Below, piece by piece: positions 1 through 9,075 of a DNA stretch of 32,564 nt (position 1 is its first letter; every line of letters begins with the position of its first letter). The DNA is from Verrucomicrobiota bacterium (lineage in GTDB: Bacteria; Verrucomicrobiota; Verrucomicrobiia; Chthoniobacterales; Terrimicrobiaceae): the NCBI GenBank assembly GCA_009886045.1, contig VFJO01000174.1, forward strand, positions 1 to 32,564, read 5' to 3'. A program made the translations under genes and the position numbers. The notes beneath the pieces are model-generated. The model saw nothing but the letters and a program-made list of their open reading frames with translations. It did no database searches and had not been told where the DNA came from.

Positions 1-71
1 CACTAAGACGCAAAGGTGCTGAGGGCTGAAGATTCCATGTGTTTCTTGGCGTCTCTGCGTCTTGGCGTGAG
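1..71. repeat. Degenerate inverted repeat of the AAGACGC type
   Basis: The left arm (about 4-24) contains AAGACGCAAAGG. The right arm (about 45-71), read on the opposite strand, contains CCAAGACGCAGAGACGCC. The arms share an exact AAGACGC core and then match only partly, so this is an imperfect hairpin or REP-like intergenic element. Short repeats of this style, with CGCAAAG/CGCAGAG units, are common between genes in several environmental phyla; that comparison is from memory. It lies in non-coding sequence ahead of panD. Confidence 0.45.
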
Positions 72-154
72 TATTCCGACGTGGCCGGCCTGCTAATCTG
101 CCTTACTGCAAGCGGCCCCATCCGCGCCGAAGCTGGGCTAGGAAGGATTGAGGA

Positions 155-182
155 ATCGCCATCGAGATTGATCTTCGGCGAT
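155..182 (+). promoter_or_regulatory. Leader hairpin upstream of panD
   Basis: ATCGCC (155-160) and GGCGAT (177-182) form a perfect 6-bp stem, with a further weak GAGA/TCTT pairing inside. The hairpin ends 20 bases before the panD ATG and is not followed by a T-run, so it is not a terminator. It could affect panD translation or mRNA stability, or be chance. Confidence 0.25.
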
Positions 183-202
183 GGAGCTCTAAAGTCTTGG
201 CT

Positions 203-565
203 ATGTTGAAAGCCATACTCGGTTCGAAAATCCACCGTGCCATTGTTACCGATGGGGATGTGAATTACGAAGGCAGCATGGCCATTGATGAGGACTTTCT
301 GGAGGAGGCGGGCATCACGCCTTACGAAAAAATTCTTGTGGGCAATCAGACGAATGGGAATCGCTTTGAGACCTATGCCATTCGTGCGCCACGTGGCAGC
401 CGGAGCATCGTGTTGAATGGAGCGGTGGCCCATCTGGGCAAGATTGGAGATCGCCTAACGATCATGACTTTTGTGCACCTCACGCTTGAGCAGATCAAGT
501 CACATACTCCGAAGGTCGTCGTGCTAAACGATGACAATGAAATTATTAGCCGACGTGGGATTTAG
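203..565 (+). CDS. panD: Aspartate 1-decarboxylase precursor
   Basis: PanD decarboxylates L-aspartate to beta-alanine for pantothenate and coenzyme A synthesis in the cytoplasm. The 120-residue product has the family's usual length and features: an N-terminal MLKAILGSKIHRA, the self-cleavage site Gly24-Ser25 in YEGS (Ser25 becomes the pyruvoyl group), the TNGNRFETYAI segment and the RGSRSIVLNGAVAH core. The ATG at 203 is chosen because family members start right at this position; an in-frame TTG at 197 would add two residues. No other pantothenate gene is nearby. The 3' end overlaps the convergent transporter gene by 20 bases. Identification is very secure. Confidence 0.97.
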   Translation: MLKAILGSKIHRAIVTDGDVNYEGSMAIDEDFLEEAGITPYEKILVGNQTNGNRFETYAIRAPRGSRSIVLNGAVAHLGKIGDRLTIMTFVHLTLEQIKSHTPKVVVLNDDNEIISRRGI

Positions 566-1754
566 CTGTCTCTTTTTGAGGCAACTTGAGGCAAAGGAAA
601 AAAGTCAGCAGCAGAAGTCCGGAGGCGACCCAGAATGGGCTTTGCGCATAGGCCGCGATGTTTTTGTCGAGATCAAAGGTGAGGAGCCAGCCTCCGAGGA
701 CGGGCCCGATCCAGCGGGCGAGGCTTCCGGCGGATTGGAGGATCCCGAGGGCGCGGCCTTGCCACTCGGCGTCCACATTTTGTGAGGCGATGCCGGAGAG
801 GGTGGGGCTGAGCAGGCTATTGCCGGTTGCGATCCCCGCGCAGGCGAGTAGGAGCATGGGGACACTGGCCGTGAAGGGCATGGCGAAGAGGCTTGCCGTT
901 AGGATGGCGGCTCCCAAAGTGGCGAGACGCGCTTCGCCAAATTTCTTCACGAGGCGGCCGATGAGTCCACCTTGGATCACCACTCCGATGATTCCGAGCA
1001 TGGCAAAAACATAGCCGGTCTGCGCGGTATTAAATTCATAGCGGTGGGCAACAAACAGCGCAAAGACAGCGGTCATGATCGAGAAGCCAGCGATGAGGAT
1101 AAAATATGTCACAACCGTCGTGAAGTAGGGCTTGCTTCGCACGTGATGAAAGATCGTTGGGAAGAGGCGGTCCTGCTTGGAACCACGTTTGTCCTTCGGG
1201 AGCGACTCCGGGAGCACAAAAAAGATGAGTGCGGCATTCACGAGTGCGAGACCACCTGCAACGTAAAGGGGGGCTGACTCGCCGAGCCAAGCAGCAGTTG
1301 CTCCTCCTAGTGCGGGACCGAAAACAAAACCCAAGCCGAACGCCGCTCCGATGAGTCCCATCGCCTTTGATCGGTTTTCGGGGGATGTGATATCGGCCAC
1401 ATAAGCCTGTGCGGTTCCGATGCTGCCGCCCGAGATGCCATCAATAATCCGTCCAACAAACAACATCGCTAGCGAGTTTCCGGCTCCCATGATTGTAAAA
1501 CCAAGTGCCGTTCCGAGTGTGCTGATGACGAGCACGGGTCGCCTGCCGATGCGGTCGGAGAGTTGGCCAAAGAAGGGGGCTGCGAGAAATTGGATGAGCG
1601 AGAAAATGCCGAACAACCAACCGATCTCCCAAGGCGTCGCACCGAAACGCTCGGCGTAGAAGGGGAGGACGGGGATCACGACTCCGAATCCCACCATATT
1701 GATGAAAATGGTAAGAAAAATTATGCCAAGTGCGGCGCGGTTGTTTTTTTGCAT
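546..1754 (-). CDS. MFS transporter, TetA-like DHA1 drug/H+ antiporter family
   Basis: A 402-residue major facilitator protein of the inner membrane with about twelve hydrophobic segments. The MFS signature GQLSDRIGRRPVL lies in the first cytoplasmic loop (about residues 63-75). The first helix has GFGVVIPVLPFYAERFG, typical of TetA-like efflux proteins, and the helix 5 region carries a GFVFGPALGG motif C-like stretch, a mark of antiporters. It probably exports a small molecule by proton exchange; the substrate cannot be read from sequence. The start codon overlaps the stop of the upstream gene as TAATG, implying translational coupling with the exported SRPBCC protein. Its 3' end overlaps panD on the other strand. 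It should not be called a tetracycline-resistance gene without evidence. Confidence 0.9.
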   Translation of the reverse strand: MQKNNRAALGIIFLTIFINMVGFGVVIPVLPFYAERFGATPWEIGWLFGIFSLIQFLAAPFFGQLSDRIGRRPVLVISTLGTALGFTIMGAGNSLAMLFVGRIIDGISGGSIGTAQAYVADITSPENRSKAMGLIGAAFGLGFVFGPALGGATAAWLGESAPLYVAGGLALVNAALIFFVLPESLPKDKRGSKQDRLFPTIFHHVRSKPYFTTVVTYFILIAGFSIMTAVFALFVAHRYEFNTAQTGYVFAMLGIIGVVIQGGLIGRLVKKFGEARLATLGAAILTASLFAMPFTASVPMLLLACAGIATGNSLLSPTLSGIASQNVDAEWQGRALGILQSAGSLARWIGPVLGGWLLTFDLDKNIAAYAQSPFWVASGLLLLTFFLCLKLPQKETAKSHVG

Positions 1755-2458
1755 TAGGGTTTTTTTGTCTCCTCCTTATCGGGGGCGGAATTTTCGGAGG
1801 CCTCAAGCGCATCGCGCAGGTGGTCAATTTGTAAGTTCAATTCTGTTGGGTGGGCCGACTCTTGCTCTTCGACTTTATGGGCGATGGCTAGGACAGTTTT
1901 TTGCATCCTTGCAAGAGCTGGTCCCCGGAGAATTTTTGCCATGCCTGAACTCGGTGTGACAAGGTTCGTGTATCGGATCACGGATTCGCCGCTTTCAAAA
2001 GGCTCGATGCGAAGGTTGCCCTGGGCGGCTTTTGTTTGAAGGGCCCGGAGGAGAACCCAGGAAGCCTGATAGCCCCCCTCGAAGGCCTTCATTTCGTTCC
2101 GCGCCGTGTAGGCTTCATCTTTCAGAATCGGAACCTCAACTTCGTAATCAACCTCCAACACGAGGGGTGAAATGGTTTTTGAGATTTTGGAATTCAGGAG
2201 GTCAGGGATGTAGGTCTTAGCCTGATTGTAGTCGAAAAAAACGGCCGCGACCTCTTCTGGGGTGGCCTTGACGCGTTTGTAGATTCGAATTTTCGGCCAG
2301 GGTTTCCCCAAAATCTCCTCTTCCAATACCACTAATTCACCCTTTGCGACGGCCTCTTGCTGTGAGTGCGACAAATCCACCAGCAGGTTTGCTGAGGCGG
2401 GCGGCGCAACCACAAGGAGCGCCACCAAGCATAAAAAATACAAACGGGCCGAAGACAT
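1754..2458 (-). CDS. Exported SRPBCC/START-like domain protein
   Basis: The 234-residue product starts MSSARLYFLCLVALLVVAPPA, a clear signal peptide probably cleaved after ASA near residue 23. The mature part resembles START/polyketide-cyclase-like hydrophobic-ligand domains: RIYKRVKATPEEVAAVFFDYN is the usual helix entry, followed by alternating strands and a C-terminal helix (ALARMQKTVLAIAHKVEEQ). The tail is charged and likely disordered. Ligand and role are unknown; a periplasmic lipid or hydrophobic-compound carrier is possible. An in-frame TTG at 2491 would add eleven residues; the ATG at 2458 is preferred because it places the signal peptide at the N-terminus. It is first in a two-gene unit with the MFS gene and divergent from the sigma-54 regulator. 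Confidence 0.75.
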   Translation of the reverse strand: MSSARLYFLCLVALLVVAPPASANLLVDLSHSQQEAVAKGELVVLEEEILGKPWPKIRIYKRVKATPEEVAAVFFDYNQAKTYIPDLLNSKISKTISPLVLEVDYEVEVPILKDEAYTARNEMKAFEGGYQASWVLLRALQTKAAQGNLRIEPFESGESVIRYTNLVTPSSGMAKILRGPALARMQKTVLAIAHKVEEQESAHPTELNLQIDHLRDALEASENSAPDKEETKKP

Positions 2459-2562
2459 CTCCCGACATAGAAGGCTGGAGAGAGGTTGCAATCAAGGATG
2501 TGATAAGAAAAATCGCTTTTGCACGCCGCCAAGGTGATGTTGAATTGAACTACACAAGGGCA

Positions 2563-4029
2563 ATGGCAAAGCAGCAGACGATTCTTTTGGTGGACAGGGA
2601 CACCGACTTTCTGGATTGGGCGAAAAACCAACTTCAGAGCAAATCCGCGCGCGTTCTCAGGGAGGAATCCTCCGATGCGGGCTACAAGACTTTCTGTTTA
2701 GAGGAACCCGACCTAGTGCTGGCAGAGATGAACTTGCATCCCTTCACTGGCATGGAGCTTCTTGCGCGAATTCGTAAACACTCGCCGAATGCGATGGTCA
2801 TCCTCACAAGCGCCTTTGGCACCACGCAGTCCGTGATTGAGGCCATGAAGATGGGGGCCTTTGATTTTGTGCGTAAGGAGCAGCTGCCTTTCAATCTCAA
2901 GGTCGTGGCAGACTCCGCGCTTCTCGCCGCCTCAGAGCTCCGCACGGCAAACACCTTCAAACCGCAGCTCACGGTCGAGCAGCACCGCGATGATATCGTG
3001 GGTCGTTCCGAGGCCATGCAGCAGGTTTTTAAAATGGTGGGCCGCGTGGCAGGTAGCGATGCCGCCGTGATGGTCACTGGCGAGAGCGGTGCAGGCAAGG
3101 AGCTCGTCGCCTGTGCAATTCACAATTACAGCTCTCGCAGTAACAGAAGCTTTCTCGCCATCAACTGCGCTGCCATTCCCGACAACCTGCTTGAGAGCGA
3201 GCTCTTCGGTCACGAAAAAGGCGCTTTCACGGGTGCAGCCACACAGCGTATCGGGCGGTTCGAGCAATGTAATAAGGGGACGCTTTTCCTCGATGAGATC
3301 GGCGAAATGCCCCTTCAGGTTCAAAGCAAAATCCTGCGTGTGCTTCAGGAGGGGGAGTTCTCGCGCGTGGGTGGCAACGAAACATTGCAAACAGATGTTC
3401 GGATCGTCTGTGCGACGAATAAAAACCTCGAGGATGAAGTCTCCAAGCGCACCTTTCGTGAGGATCTCTTTTACCGCCTCAACGTCGTGCGAATCCACAT
3501 CCCTCCACTCCGTCAGCGCGTTGAGGACATCCGTCTCCTTGCGGAATATTTTCTTCAAAAAATCGCCAACCGAAAACACACTCCGCCACTCAAACTCTCC
3601 GAGGAAGCTGCGCGGGTTCTTGAGTCCTATCCATGGCCAGGGAACGTGCGCGAGCTTGAGAATACCTTGCAGCGTGCTGCGGTGCTCTCCACGGCTGACA
3701 TTCTTTTGCCCAAGGATATTCCCCTTGGCGTCGCTGCTCCTAAGAACGGGCAGCAAGAGGGGGGCACTGCAATCGAACTCCTGCCGAAAGACCGTGCTGT
3801 GGAAGTTCTGTTCCAAGCCGCTTCTGAAGATGACTCACTCCGACTCCTGCCATGGATCGAACGGGAATTCACCATCCGTGCCATGCAAAAAACCGGCGAC
3901 AACCAAGTCCGTGCGGCAAGGCTCCTCGGGATAACTCGTGCGACTCTCCGAAAACGCCTCGACCGCAACAGCGGCGCAGGATTCGAGGATGAGGAGGAGT
4001 CAGAATTCATCGAACCCATCCCCAAGTAA
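2563..4029 (+). CDS. Sigma-54-dependent transcriptional activator with atypical receiver domain
   Basis: A 488-residue NtrC-type enhancer-binding protein. A receiver domain fills residues 5-120. An AAA+ domain (about 143-380) shows Walker A GESGAGKE (173-180), the sigma-54 contact loop GAFTGA (220-225), Walker B GTLFLDEIGEM (about 239-249) and the FREDLFYRLNV sensor region. A Fis-type helix-turn-helix closes the protein (about 450-480). It should remodel sigma-54 RNA polymerase at unknown promoters. The receiver is unusual: Glu55 replaces the phosphorylated Asp and Arg12 replaces one acidic-pocket residue, while Asp11, Thr82 and Lys105 remain. Upstream in-frame starts would overlap the divergent gene; ATG 2563, preceded closely by AAGGG, begins exactly at the domain (MAKQQTILLVDRD). 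No partner kinase is adjacent. Confidence 0.93.
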   Translation: MAKQQTILLVDRDTDFLDWAKNQLQSKSARVLREESSDAGYKTFCLEEPDLVLAEMNLHPFTGMELLARIRKHSPNAMVILTSAFGTTQSVIEAMKMGAFDFVRKEQLPFNLKVVADSALLAASELRTANTFKPQLTVEQHRDDIVGRSEAMQQVFKMVGRVAGSDAAVMVTGESGAGKELVACAIHNYSSRSNRSFLAINCAAIPDNLLESELFGHEKGAFTGAATQRIGRFEQCNKGTLFLDEIGEMPLQVQSKILRVLQEGEFSRVGGNETLQTDVRIVCATNKNLEDEVSKRTFREDLFYRLNVVRIHIPPLRQRVEDIRLLAEYFLQKIANRKHTPPLKLSEEAARVLESYPWPGNVRELENTLQRAAVLSTADILLPKDIPLGVAAPKNGQQEGGTAIELLPKDRAVEVLFQAASEDDSLRLLPWIEREFTIRAMQKTGDNQVRAARLLGITRATLRKRLDRNSGAGFEDEEESEFIEPIPK

Positions 4030-4041
4030 AATCTGCCATCC

Positions 4042-4122
4042 ATGAGCGCAGAGAATCCGAGCAATCAATCCGGCGACTTGTTTCAAAGCATCAACTACAC
4101 GACCCACCCGAAGCCCATTTGA
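4042..4122 (+). CDS. Possible 26-residue peptide
   Basis: A short frame beginning 12 bases after the activator's stop encodes MSAENPSNQSGDLFQSINYT and six more residues, ending in KPI. It is hydrophilic, with no signal or membrane segment. It could be a real peptide cotranscribed with the regulator or simply a chance open frame; there is no clear ribosome binding site. Reported only as a candidate. Confidence 0.2.
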   Translation: MSAENPSNQSGDLFQSINYTTHPKPI

Positions 4123-4147
4123 TTACTGCGTTTTTTTACGTCCCTAA

Positions 4148-4915
4148 ATGAGAACTTGGCGATTGATTAAAGATAATTGGCGGCCGTGTCGCTCCCTGCC
4201 GCTTGCGGATCGGGGTTTTCGTTATGGGATGAGCGTCTTTGAATCCATCGCCGTCGTGGCGGGGCGACCGCTTTTTTTGGCGGAGCATTTGGCGAGGCTT
4301 GCTCGGGCTGGGGGCGACTGCGGGGCGCATTTGCCAAGGCTTCCAGATTTCGATTTTTCGGGGCTCACGTCCGGCTTGCTGCGGATTTATTTCACGGCAG
4401 GACCGGGAGTCGTGGGGGATTCTTTTGCCGGGAATGTGTATGCATTATTTGATCTGGCAGAGGTCGGATGGGATTTTCCTGGAGCGAGAGTAATGTCTTG
4501 CGCTGCCCCGTATTTGCCGAGGCCCGGGGGGTGGAAGTCGGGGAACTATTGGCAGAATATCGAAGCGCTGGGCATGGCTAATCGCGGAGGGTGCGATGAG
4601 GCCTTGGTTTTCAATCCAGCGGGAATGCTGGTCGGAGCTGCGATGGCAAATGTTTTTTTGCAGAGGTATGGAAAATGGGTGACGCCTGCGTTGGAGACTG
4701 GTGCGCGTGATGGTGTCGTGAGGTCATGGGTTCTGCAGTGCTTGGGAGCTGAAGAAGGCATTTTGGAAAGTCGAGATGTGGCGCAGTGCTCGGCCGCTTT
4801 TCTTACCAACAGCCGCGTGGGAATTCGTTCCGTGCGGGAACTTGACGGCCGCCCGCTGGAGGATGGGGAGGGGGGGATTCAGCAAAAATATTGCCATGAC
4901 ATTTACGCCGCTTGA
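4148..4915 (+). CDS. Class IV (fold-type IV) PLP-dependent enzyme, aminodeoxychorismate lyase-like
   Basis: The 255-residue product matches the branched-chain aminotransferase / 4-amino-4-deoxychorismate lyase superfamily. DRGFRYGMSVFES (21-33) is the N-terminal signature, Lys130 in WKSGNYWQNIEA is the expected Schiff-base lysine, and TPALETGARDGVVR plus FLTNSRVGIRSV form the C-terminal signature. Family members make p-aminobenzoate, transaminate branched-chain amino acids or make D-amino acids; PabC-like is most plausible by size, but this is inference. The Glu that normally contacts the PLP ring nitrogen, 32 residues after the lysine, is Val162 here (LVGAAMANVF instead of an EGS-type motif). 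The 3' end overlaps mfd by 20 bases if mfd starts at 4896. Confidence 0.8.
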   Translation: MRTWRLIKDNWRPCRSLPLADRGFRYGMSVFESIAVVAGRPLFLAEHLARLARAGGDCGAHLPRLPDFDFSGLTSGLLRIYFTAGPGVVGDSFAGNVYALFDLAEVGWDFPGARVMSCAAPYLPRPGGWKSGNYWQNIEALGMANRGGCDEALVFNPAGMLVGAAMANVFLQRYGKWVTPALETGARDGVVRSWVLQCLGAEEGILESRDVAQCSAAFLTNSRVGIRSVRELDGRPLEDGEGGIQQKYCHDIYAA

Positions 4916-7900
4916 GGAATTTTTAAAACAGGCGGAATCGGGCTCTGCGGTAGCCAAGACGCTGAGGGCTAAGACGGGATCGCTTGTTCCCGAGGTGGCG
5001 GAGGCTGCCCAGCCTTTTGTGACTGCGCTATTGGTTGGCAAAATCAAAGGCCGAGTGTGGGTCGTCTGCCGGGATGTGAAGAGCCAGGAGGAATTCGCCT
5101 CCGAGCTGGCGGCTTGGTGCGGGCGGGTACGGCTATTCCCTGATCTGGAAGTTCCGAATGCCGAGGCGCTGCCCGACGCGGAGACTGAGTCCGAGCGCTT
5201 GGATTTGCTGCGCACGATGGCACGCAGCGAGGGAGATGAGGTGGTGCTGATTCATCAAGGGCAGTGGGAATCTGCCACACCTGCCTTGGGGGCTGTGACG
5301 CGCGAAGTTTTTACGTTGGAAAAGGGCCAGAGCATTTCGATCGAGGCTGTCGCCACCCGTCTCGATACGGCCGGTTACCACGCAGCGCCGCAGGTAGTCG
5401 CCCGTGGGCAGTATGCTCGGCGGGGGGGGATACTGGATGTGTTCTCTTGGCAGCAGTCGCGCCCGGCACGCATCGAGTGGTTCGATCTCGAGGTTGATTC
5501 GTTGCGGGAATTCGACATTGATAGCCAAGGTTCAGTTGGTGAGATCTCGCAAACCGAAATCTACACCGGTCGCTCAGATGGCGCGAGGGGGACGCTGCGT
5601 GATTATTTTGGAACCAAGGATCGTGTCATCACCATCGAGCATGAAGGGAAGTTCGAGGGCATCAGTATCTCGAGCGGCGGCGAAAGTCTCAAAGGTGGTG
5701 CGGTGTTTTATCCCCCGCCATTCGGCGATCTGGGTGCGGGCGATCTGGTGCTTAATGAAACCAAGCGCGACAGGTTTTTCAATCAGCTCCACAGCTGGGC
5801 AGCTGATCGTTGGACGATTGCCTTCGCCTGCGTGAACGAAGGCGAGGGCGAGCGTTTCCGCGAGATGGCCTCGGATTTTGACTTTGATACTTCGAGTTTA
5901 ATCTTCCTCACTTCGCGTGCGACGAGGGGTTTCGTGTGTCCGCAGGCAAAGTTTGCGCTGCTTGCGGAAGCCGAGGTGCTTGGCCGATCGGCCAGCCAGC
6001 GGGCGCACCGGGCGGCTCTCCGCCGAGAGCGAGTTCGCACAGGCCGTGCGGTGATGGATTTTTCAGAATTCGAGGCCGGCGACCTCGTCGTGCATCTCGA
6101 CCACGGGATCGGTCGCTATGAGGGGCTGGAAAAATCCCCCGATGGTGCGGGCGATGTATTGGTGATCGAATTTGCAAATAGCGCGAGGCTCTACGTGCCG
6201 CTCGACCAAGCTTGGCAGGTGGCTCGTTATGTGGGTCTCGGGCGCAAATATCCCGATCTCTCCGAGCTCGGTGGTGCGCGCTGGAAAAAGGCCAAAGAAA
6301 AGGCCACGCAGGGGATTTATCAATATGCTGCCCGTATGCTCAAAGTGCAGGCTGAACGCGAAACGGCGGATGGCCACCCCTTTCCTCCTGATTCGCACTG
6401 GCAGCAGGAGTTTGAGCGCTCCTTTGTTTTCACCGAGACGCCGGATCAGTTGAAGGCGATCCGTGACGCCAAGTCGGATATGGAGTCGCCTCGGGCGATG
6501 GATCGCCTAATCTGTGGCGATGTAGGCTTCGGTAAAACCGAGGTTGCCATTCGCGCCGCTTTCAAGGCCGTGACGAGCGGCAAGCAAGCGGTCATCATCG
6601 CTCCCACGACAGTCTTGGCGCAGCAGCACTGGCAGAATTTTCGCGAGCGCATGAGCGAGTATCCCGTAACGATCGAGCTCCTCAGCCGCTATCGCTCTGT
6701 GGCGGATCAGAAAAAGGTGATCAAGGCTCTCGGCCAAGGAAGTGTGGATATCGTGATCGGGACGCATCGGGTCATCTCTTCCGATGTGGTGTTCAAGAAT
6801 CTCGGCCTTGTGGTGGTGGATGAGGAGCAGCGTTTTGGCGTGAAGCACAAGGATGCACTGAAGGAAAAATTCCGCCTTGTAGATGTGCTCACGCTCTCTG
6901 CAACGCCGATTCCTCGCACGCTTTACCTCTCGCTCATGGGAGCGCGCGACATGTCGGTGATCGAGACGCCGCCGCCGAATAGGCAGCCCGTCGAAACGAT
7001 TGTTTGTGGCTACGACGAACGTGTCATACGTGATGCGATTCATCGCGAACTCGCCCGGGGTGGGCAGATTTATTTTTTGCACAACCGTGTGCAAACGATC
7101 CAACGCGTGGCTTCGCGGATTCGGGAACTCTGCGAAGGAGCCCGAGTCATTGTTGGCCACGGTCAGATGGACGAAAAGGAACTCGAGGGCGTCATGCAGA
7201 GTTTTGTCGGAGGACAAGCGGATGTCCTTGTTTCTACCACTATCATCGAGAGCGGGTTGGATATTCCCAATGCCAATACGATCCTCATCGATCGCGCCGA
7301 TCGATTTGGACTTGCGGACCTCTACCAATTGCGTGGGCGCGTCGGGCGCTCTGGAACAAAAGCCTACGCCTACCTGCTTCTGCCGCGTGAGTTGATGTCT
7401 GTCGGCGCGGCACGCAAGCGCGTTTCTGCGATCAAGCAATACTCGGAGTTGGGCTCGGGTTTTAAAATCGCCATGCGTGACCTAGAGATTCGCGGTGCTG
7501 GCAACCTACTTGGCACAGAACAAAGCGGGCACATCATCTCCGTGGGCTTTGATCTCTACTGCAAAATGCTTCGCCGTGCGGTGGATTCCGTGAAGGGGCA
7601 AAAGGCTTTTGGATCCACCACCGTATTGCGTTTTGATTTTCTCTCGACGGAGGAAGGAGCTTTCATGACATCGGGTGGCATTCCGTCCTTTGTTCCGAAT
7701 GCCTACATGTGCGATCCGAAGCAACGTATCGAAGCCTACCGGCGATTGGCGGAGCTTGGCACGCGCGAGGAAGTGGATGCGCTGCGCGCGACTTGGCGCG
7801 ATCGATTTGGCCCGCTACCTCTCGGGCTTGAAAATTCCTTGATCTGCGCAGCGATCCGTATCGAAGCCTCGCGGCGACGTATCAGCCAAGTGGAAGTCAG

Positions 7901-8036
7901 GGATGAAAAACTTATGCTCACGCGAGGCGGGAGTTATGTTCTGATTGGCGGACGGTTTCCCCGCTTGACGGTTTCTGACCCTGATTTTAAGCTCCAAGGC
8001 GTGTTGAGCTTCCTCGAAACGATGCAAAGCCGATGA
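4896..8036 (+). CDS. mfd: Transcription-repair coupling factor
   Basis: Mfd removes RNA polymerase stalled at DNA lesions and recruits UvrA for nucleotide excision repair. The 1046-residue protein is somewhat shorter than E. coli Mfd. In order: a UvrB-like N-terminal module ([11 protein letters not shown] near residue 170), the RNA polymerase-interacting domain ([20 protein letters not shown] near 390), RecG-like helicase motor with Walker A GDVGFGKT (about 540) and DEEQ box followed by RFGVKHKD (about 641), motif VI region [10 protein letters not shown], and the C-terminal TRCF domain with [28 protein letters not shown] 4896 starts just before the first helix; in-frame starts further upstream lie inside the preceding gene. 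Its stop overlaps the next ATG as ATGA, so it is coupled to the SurA-like gene. Confidence 0.96.
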   Translation: MTFTPLEEFLKQAESGSAVAKTLRAKTGSLVPEVAEAAQPFVTALLVGKIKGRVWVVCRDVKSQEEFASELAAWCGRVRLFPDLEVPNAEALPDAETESERLDLLRTMARSEGDEVVLIHQGQWESATPALGAVTREVFTLEKGQSISIEAVATRLDTAGYHAAPQVVARGQYARRGGILDVFSWQQSRPARIEWFDLEVDSLREFDIDSQGSVGEISQTEIYTGRSDGARGTLRDYFGTKDRVITIEHEGKFEGISISSGGESLKGGAVFYPPPFGDLGAGDLVLNETKRDRFFNQLHSWAADRWTIAFACVNEGEGERFREMASDFDFDTSSLIFLTSRATRGFVCPQAKFALLAEAEVLGRSASQRAHRAALRRERVRTGRAVMDFSEFEAGDLVVHLDHGIGRYEGLEKSPDGAGDVLVIEFANSARLYVPLDQAWQVARYVGLGRKYPDLSELGGARWKKAKEKATQGIYQYAARMLKVQAERETADGHPFPPDSHWQQEFERSFVFTETPDQLKAIRDAKSDMESPRAMDRLICGDVGFGKTEVAIRAAFKAVTSGKQAVIIAPTTVLAQQHWQNFRERMSEYPVTIELLSRYRSVADQKKVIKALGQGSVDIVIGTHRVISSDVVFKNLGLVVVDEEQRFGVKHKDALKEKFRLVDVLTLSATPIPRTLYLSLMGARDMSVIETPPPNRQPVETIVCGYDERVIRDAIHRELARGGQIYFLHNRVQTIQRVASRIRELCEGARVIVGHGQMDEKELEGVMQSFVGGQADVLVSTTIIESGLDIPNANTILIDRADRFGLADLYQLRGRVGRSGTKAYAYLLLPRELMSVGAARKRVSAIKQYSELGSGFKIAMRDLEIRGAGNLLGTEQSGHIISVGFDLYCKMLRRAVDSVKGQKAFGSTTVLRFDFLSTEEGAFMTSGGIPSFVPNAYMCDPKQRIEAYRRLAELGTREEVDALRATWRDRFGPLPLGLENSLICAAIRIEASRRRISQVEVRDEKLMLTRGGSYVLIGGRFPRLTVSDPDFKLQGVLSFLETMQSR

Positions 8037-9031
8037 AACGACTTTCTTCAATCTTTGCAATTTTCCTTGTCCTACTCCTAGCTGTGCCTTTTCTGCGGGC
8101 CCAGCAGGCCGAAGTCATTGATGGTGTCGCTGCGATCGTGAACAGTGACGTCGTCACAATTTCTCAAGTGCGTGAACTCGTTGGTGCGCGTGAGCGCGCC
8201 ATGCGTGAGGCCTACCGCGGATCGGATCTCGTAGATAAGATAAAGGAAATGAGACTCGCTGCCCTGAAGGATCTCATCGATCGCCAGCTCATTCTCCAAG
8301 AGTTTCAAAAAATGCAGGAAAAGGGAGCGAACATTCCAGACTATGTCGTTGATGACCGGGTGCAGACAATCATCCGCGAGGAATTCGGCGGCGACCGGGC
8401 GGCCTTCGTGAGGACGCTTCAAGCGCAAGGCTACACGCTCACGCGCTTCAAGGAGATTGAAAAAGAAAAGATCATCGTGCAAGCCATGCGCCAGTCCAAA
8501 GTCACCGATAATTTCGTCGTTTCCCCGAAGCAGGTTCAGGATTACTACGACAAAAATCGCCCGGCCTACTCTCTTCCGGAGCAAGTCAAATTACGCATGA
8601 TCGTGCTGCGTGAGGGAAACAGTGACGACATTGCAGCTGGCGGTGGCGGAGATAAAAAGCAAACGGCCGAGGAAATTCGCCAGAAATTGCTTAGCGGGGC
8701 AGAATTCGATCGCATGGCACAAATGTATTCCGAGGATGAAAGCACCAGCGACAGTGGTGGCGACTGGGGATGGATCGAACGCAATACGCTCAATGAGCAA
8801 CTCACGCAGGCCGCTTTTGCTCTCAAAGCGGGGGGCATCAGCTCAGTCATCCATATTGGGGATTCGTTCTATATTCTTTACGTCGAAGCTCGCAAAAACT
8901 CATCGGTGAAGCCGATGGCTGAGGTGCGGGAAGAAATTGAGCGCAACCTCATGCAGCAAGAGCGTATGAAGGTGCAGCAACGCTGGCTCGACACACTGCG
9001 GCAAAAAGCCTACATCAAAATCTTAACTTGA
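8033..9031 (+). CDS. Periplasmic SurA-like peptidyl-prolyl cis-trans isomerase
   Basis: A 332-residue exported chaperone/isomerase. Residues 1-23 form a signal peptide ([20 protein letters not shown], then LRA). The SurA-type N-terminal domain follows, opening with VIDGVAAIVNSDVVTISQV and containing LKDLIDRQLILQEFQ, and one parvulin domain spans about residues 180-285, recognisable by KLRMIVL, FDRMAQMYSEDESTSDSGGDWG and GDSFYILYVEARK. SurA of E. coli has two parvulin domains; this protein has one. It probably assists outer-membrane protein folding, fitting the small barrel gene nearby. The ATG overlaps the mfd stop, an odd partnership for DNA repair and envelope folding but consistent with compact operons. 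Confidence 0.9.
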   Translation: MKRLSSIFAIFLVLLLAVPFLRAQQAEVIDGVAAIVNSDVVTISQVRELVGARERAMREAYRGSDLVDKIKEMRLAALKDLIDRQLILQEFQKMQEKGANIPDYVVDDRVQTIIREEFGGDRAAFVRTLQAQGYTLTRFKEIEKEKIIVQAMRQSKVTDNFVVSPKQVQDYYDKNRPAYSLPEQVKLRMIVLREGNSDDIAAGGGGDKKQTAEEIRQKLLSGAEFDRMAQMYSEDESTSDSGGDWGWIERNTLNEQLTQAAFALKAGGISSVIHIGDSFYILYVEARKNSSVKPMAEVREEIERNLMQQERMKVQQRWLDTLRQKAYIKILT

Positions 9032-9075
9032 ACCAACTGCGACCCCCGCCTGTTTAACTCTCAAGGTCAGTGACA

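Noticed and set aside
2344-2562. N-terminal extension of the sigma-54 activator
   Set aside because: The extra 73 codons overlap the divergent exported protein and have no domain character; the receiver begins exactly at ATG 2563.
2932-3816. 294-codon minus-strand frame opposite the sigma-54 activator
   Set aside because: A long shadow frame caused by codon bias; no domain, while the plus strand has a complete AAA+ domain.
4776-4895. Longer mfd start inside the PLP enzyme gene
   Set aside because: The added residues translate the other gene's conserved C-terminus in a different frame and do not resemble Mfd.
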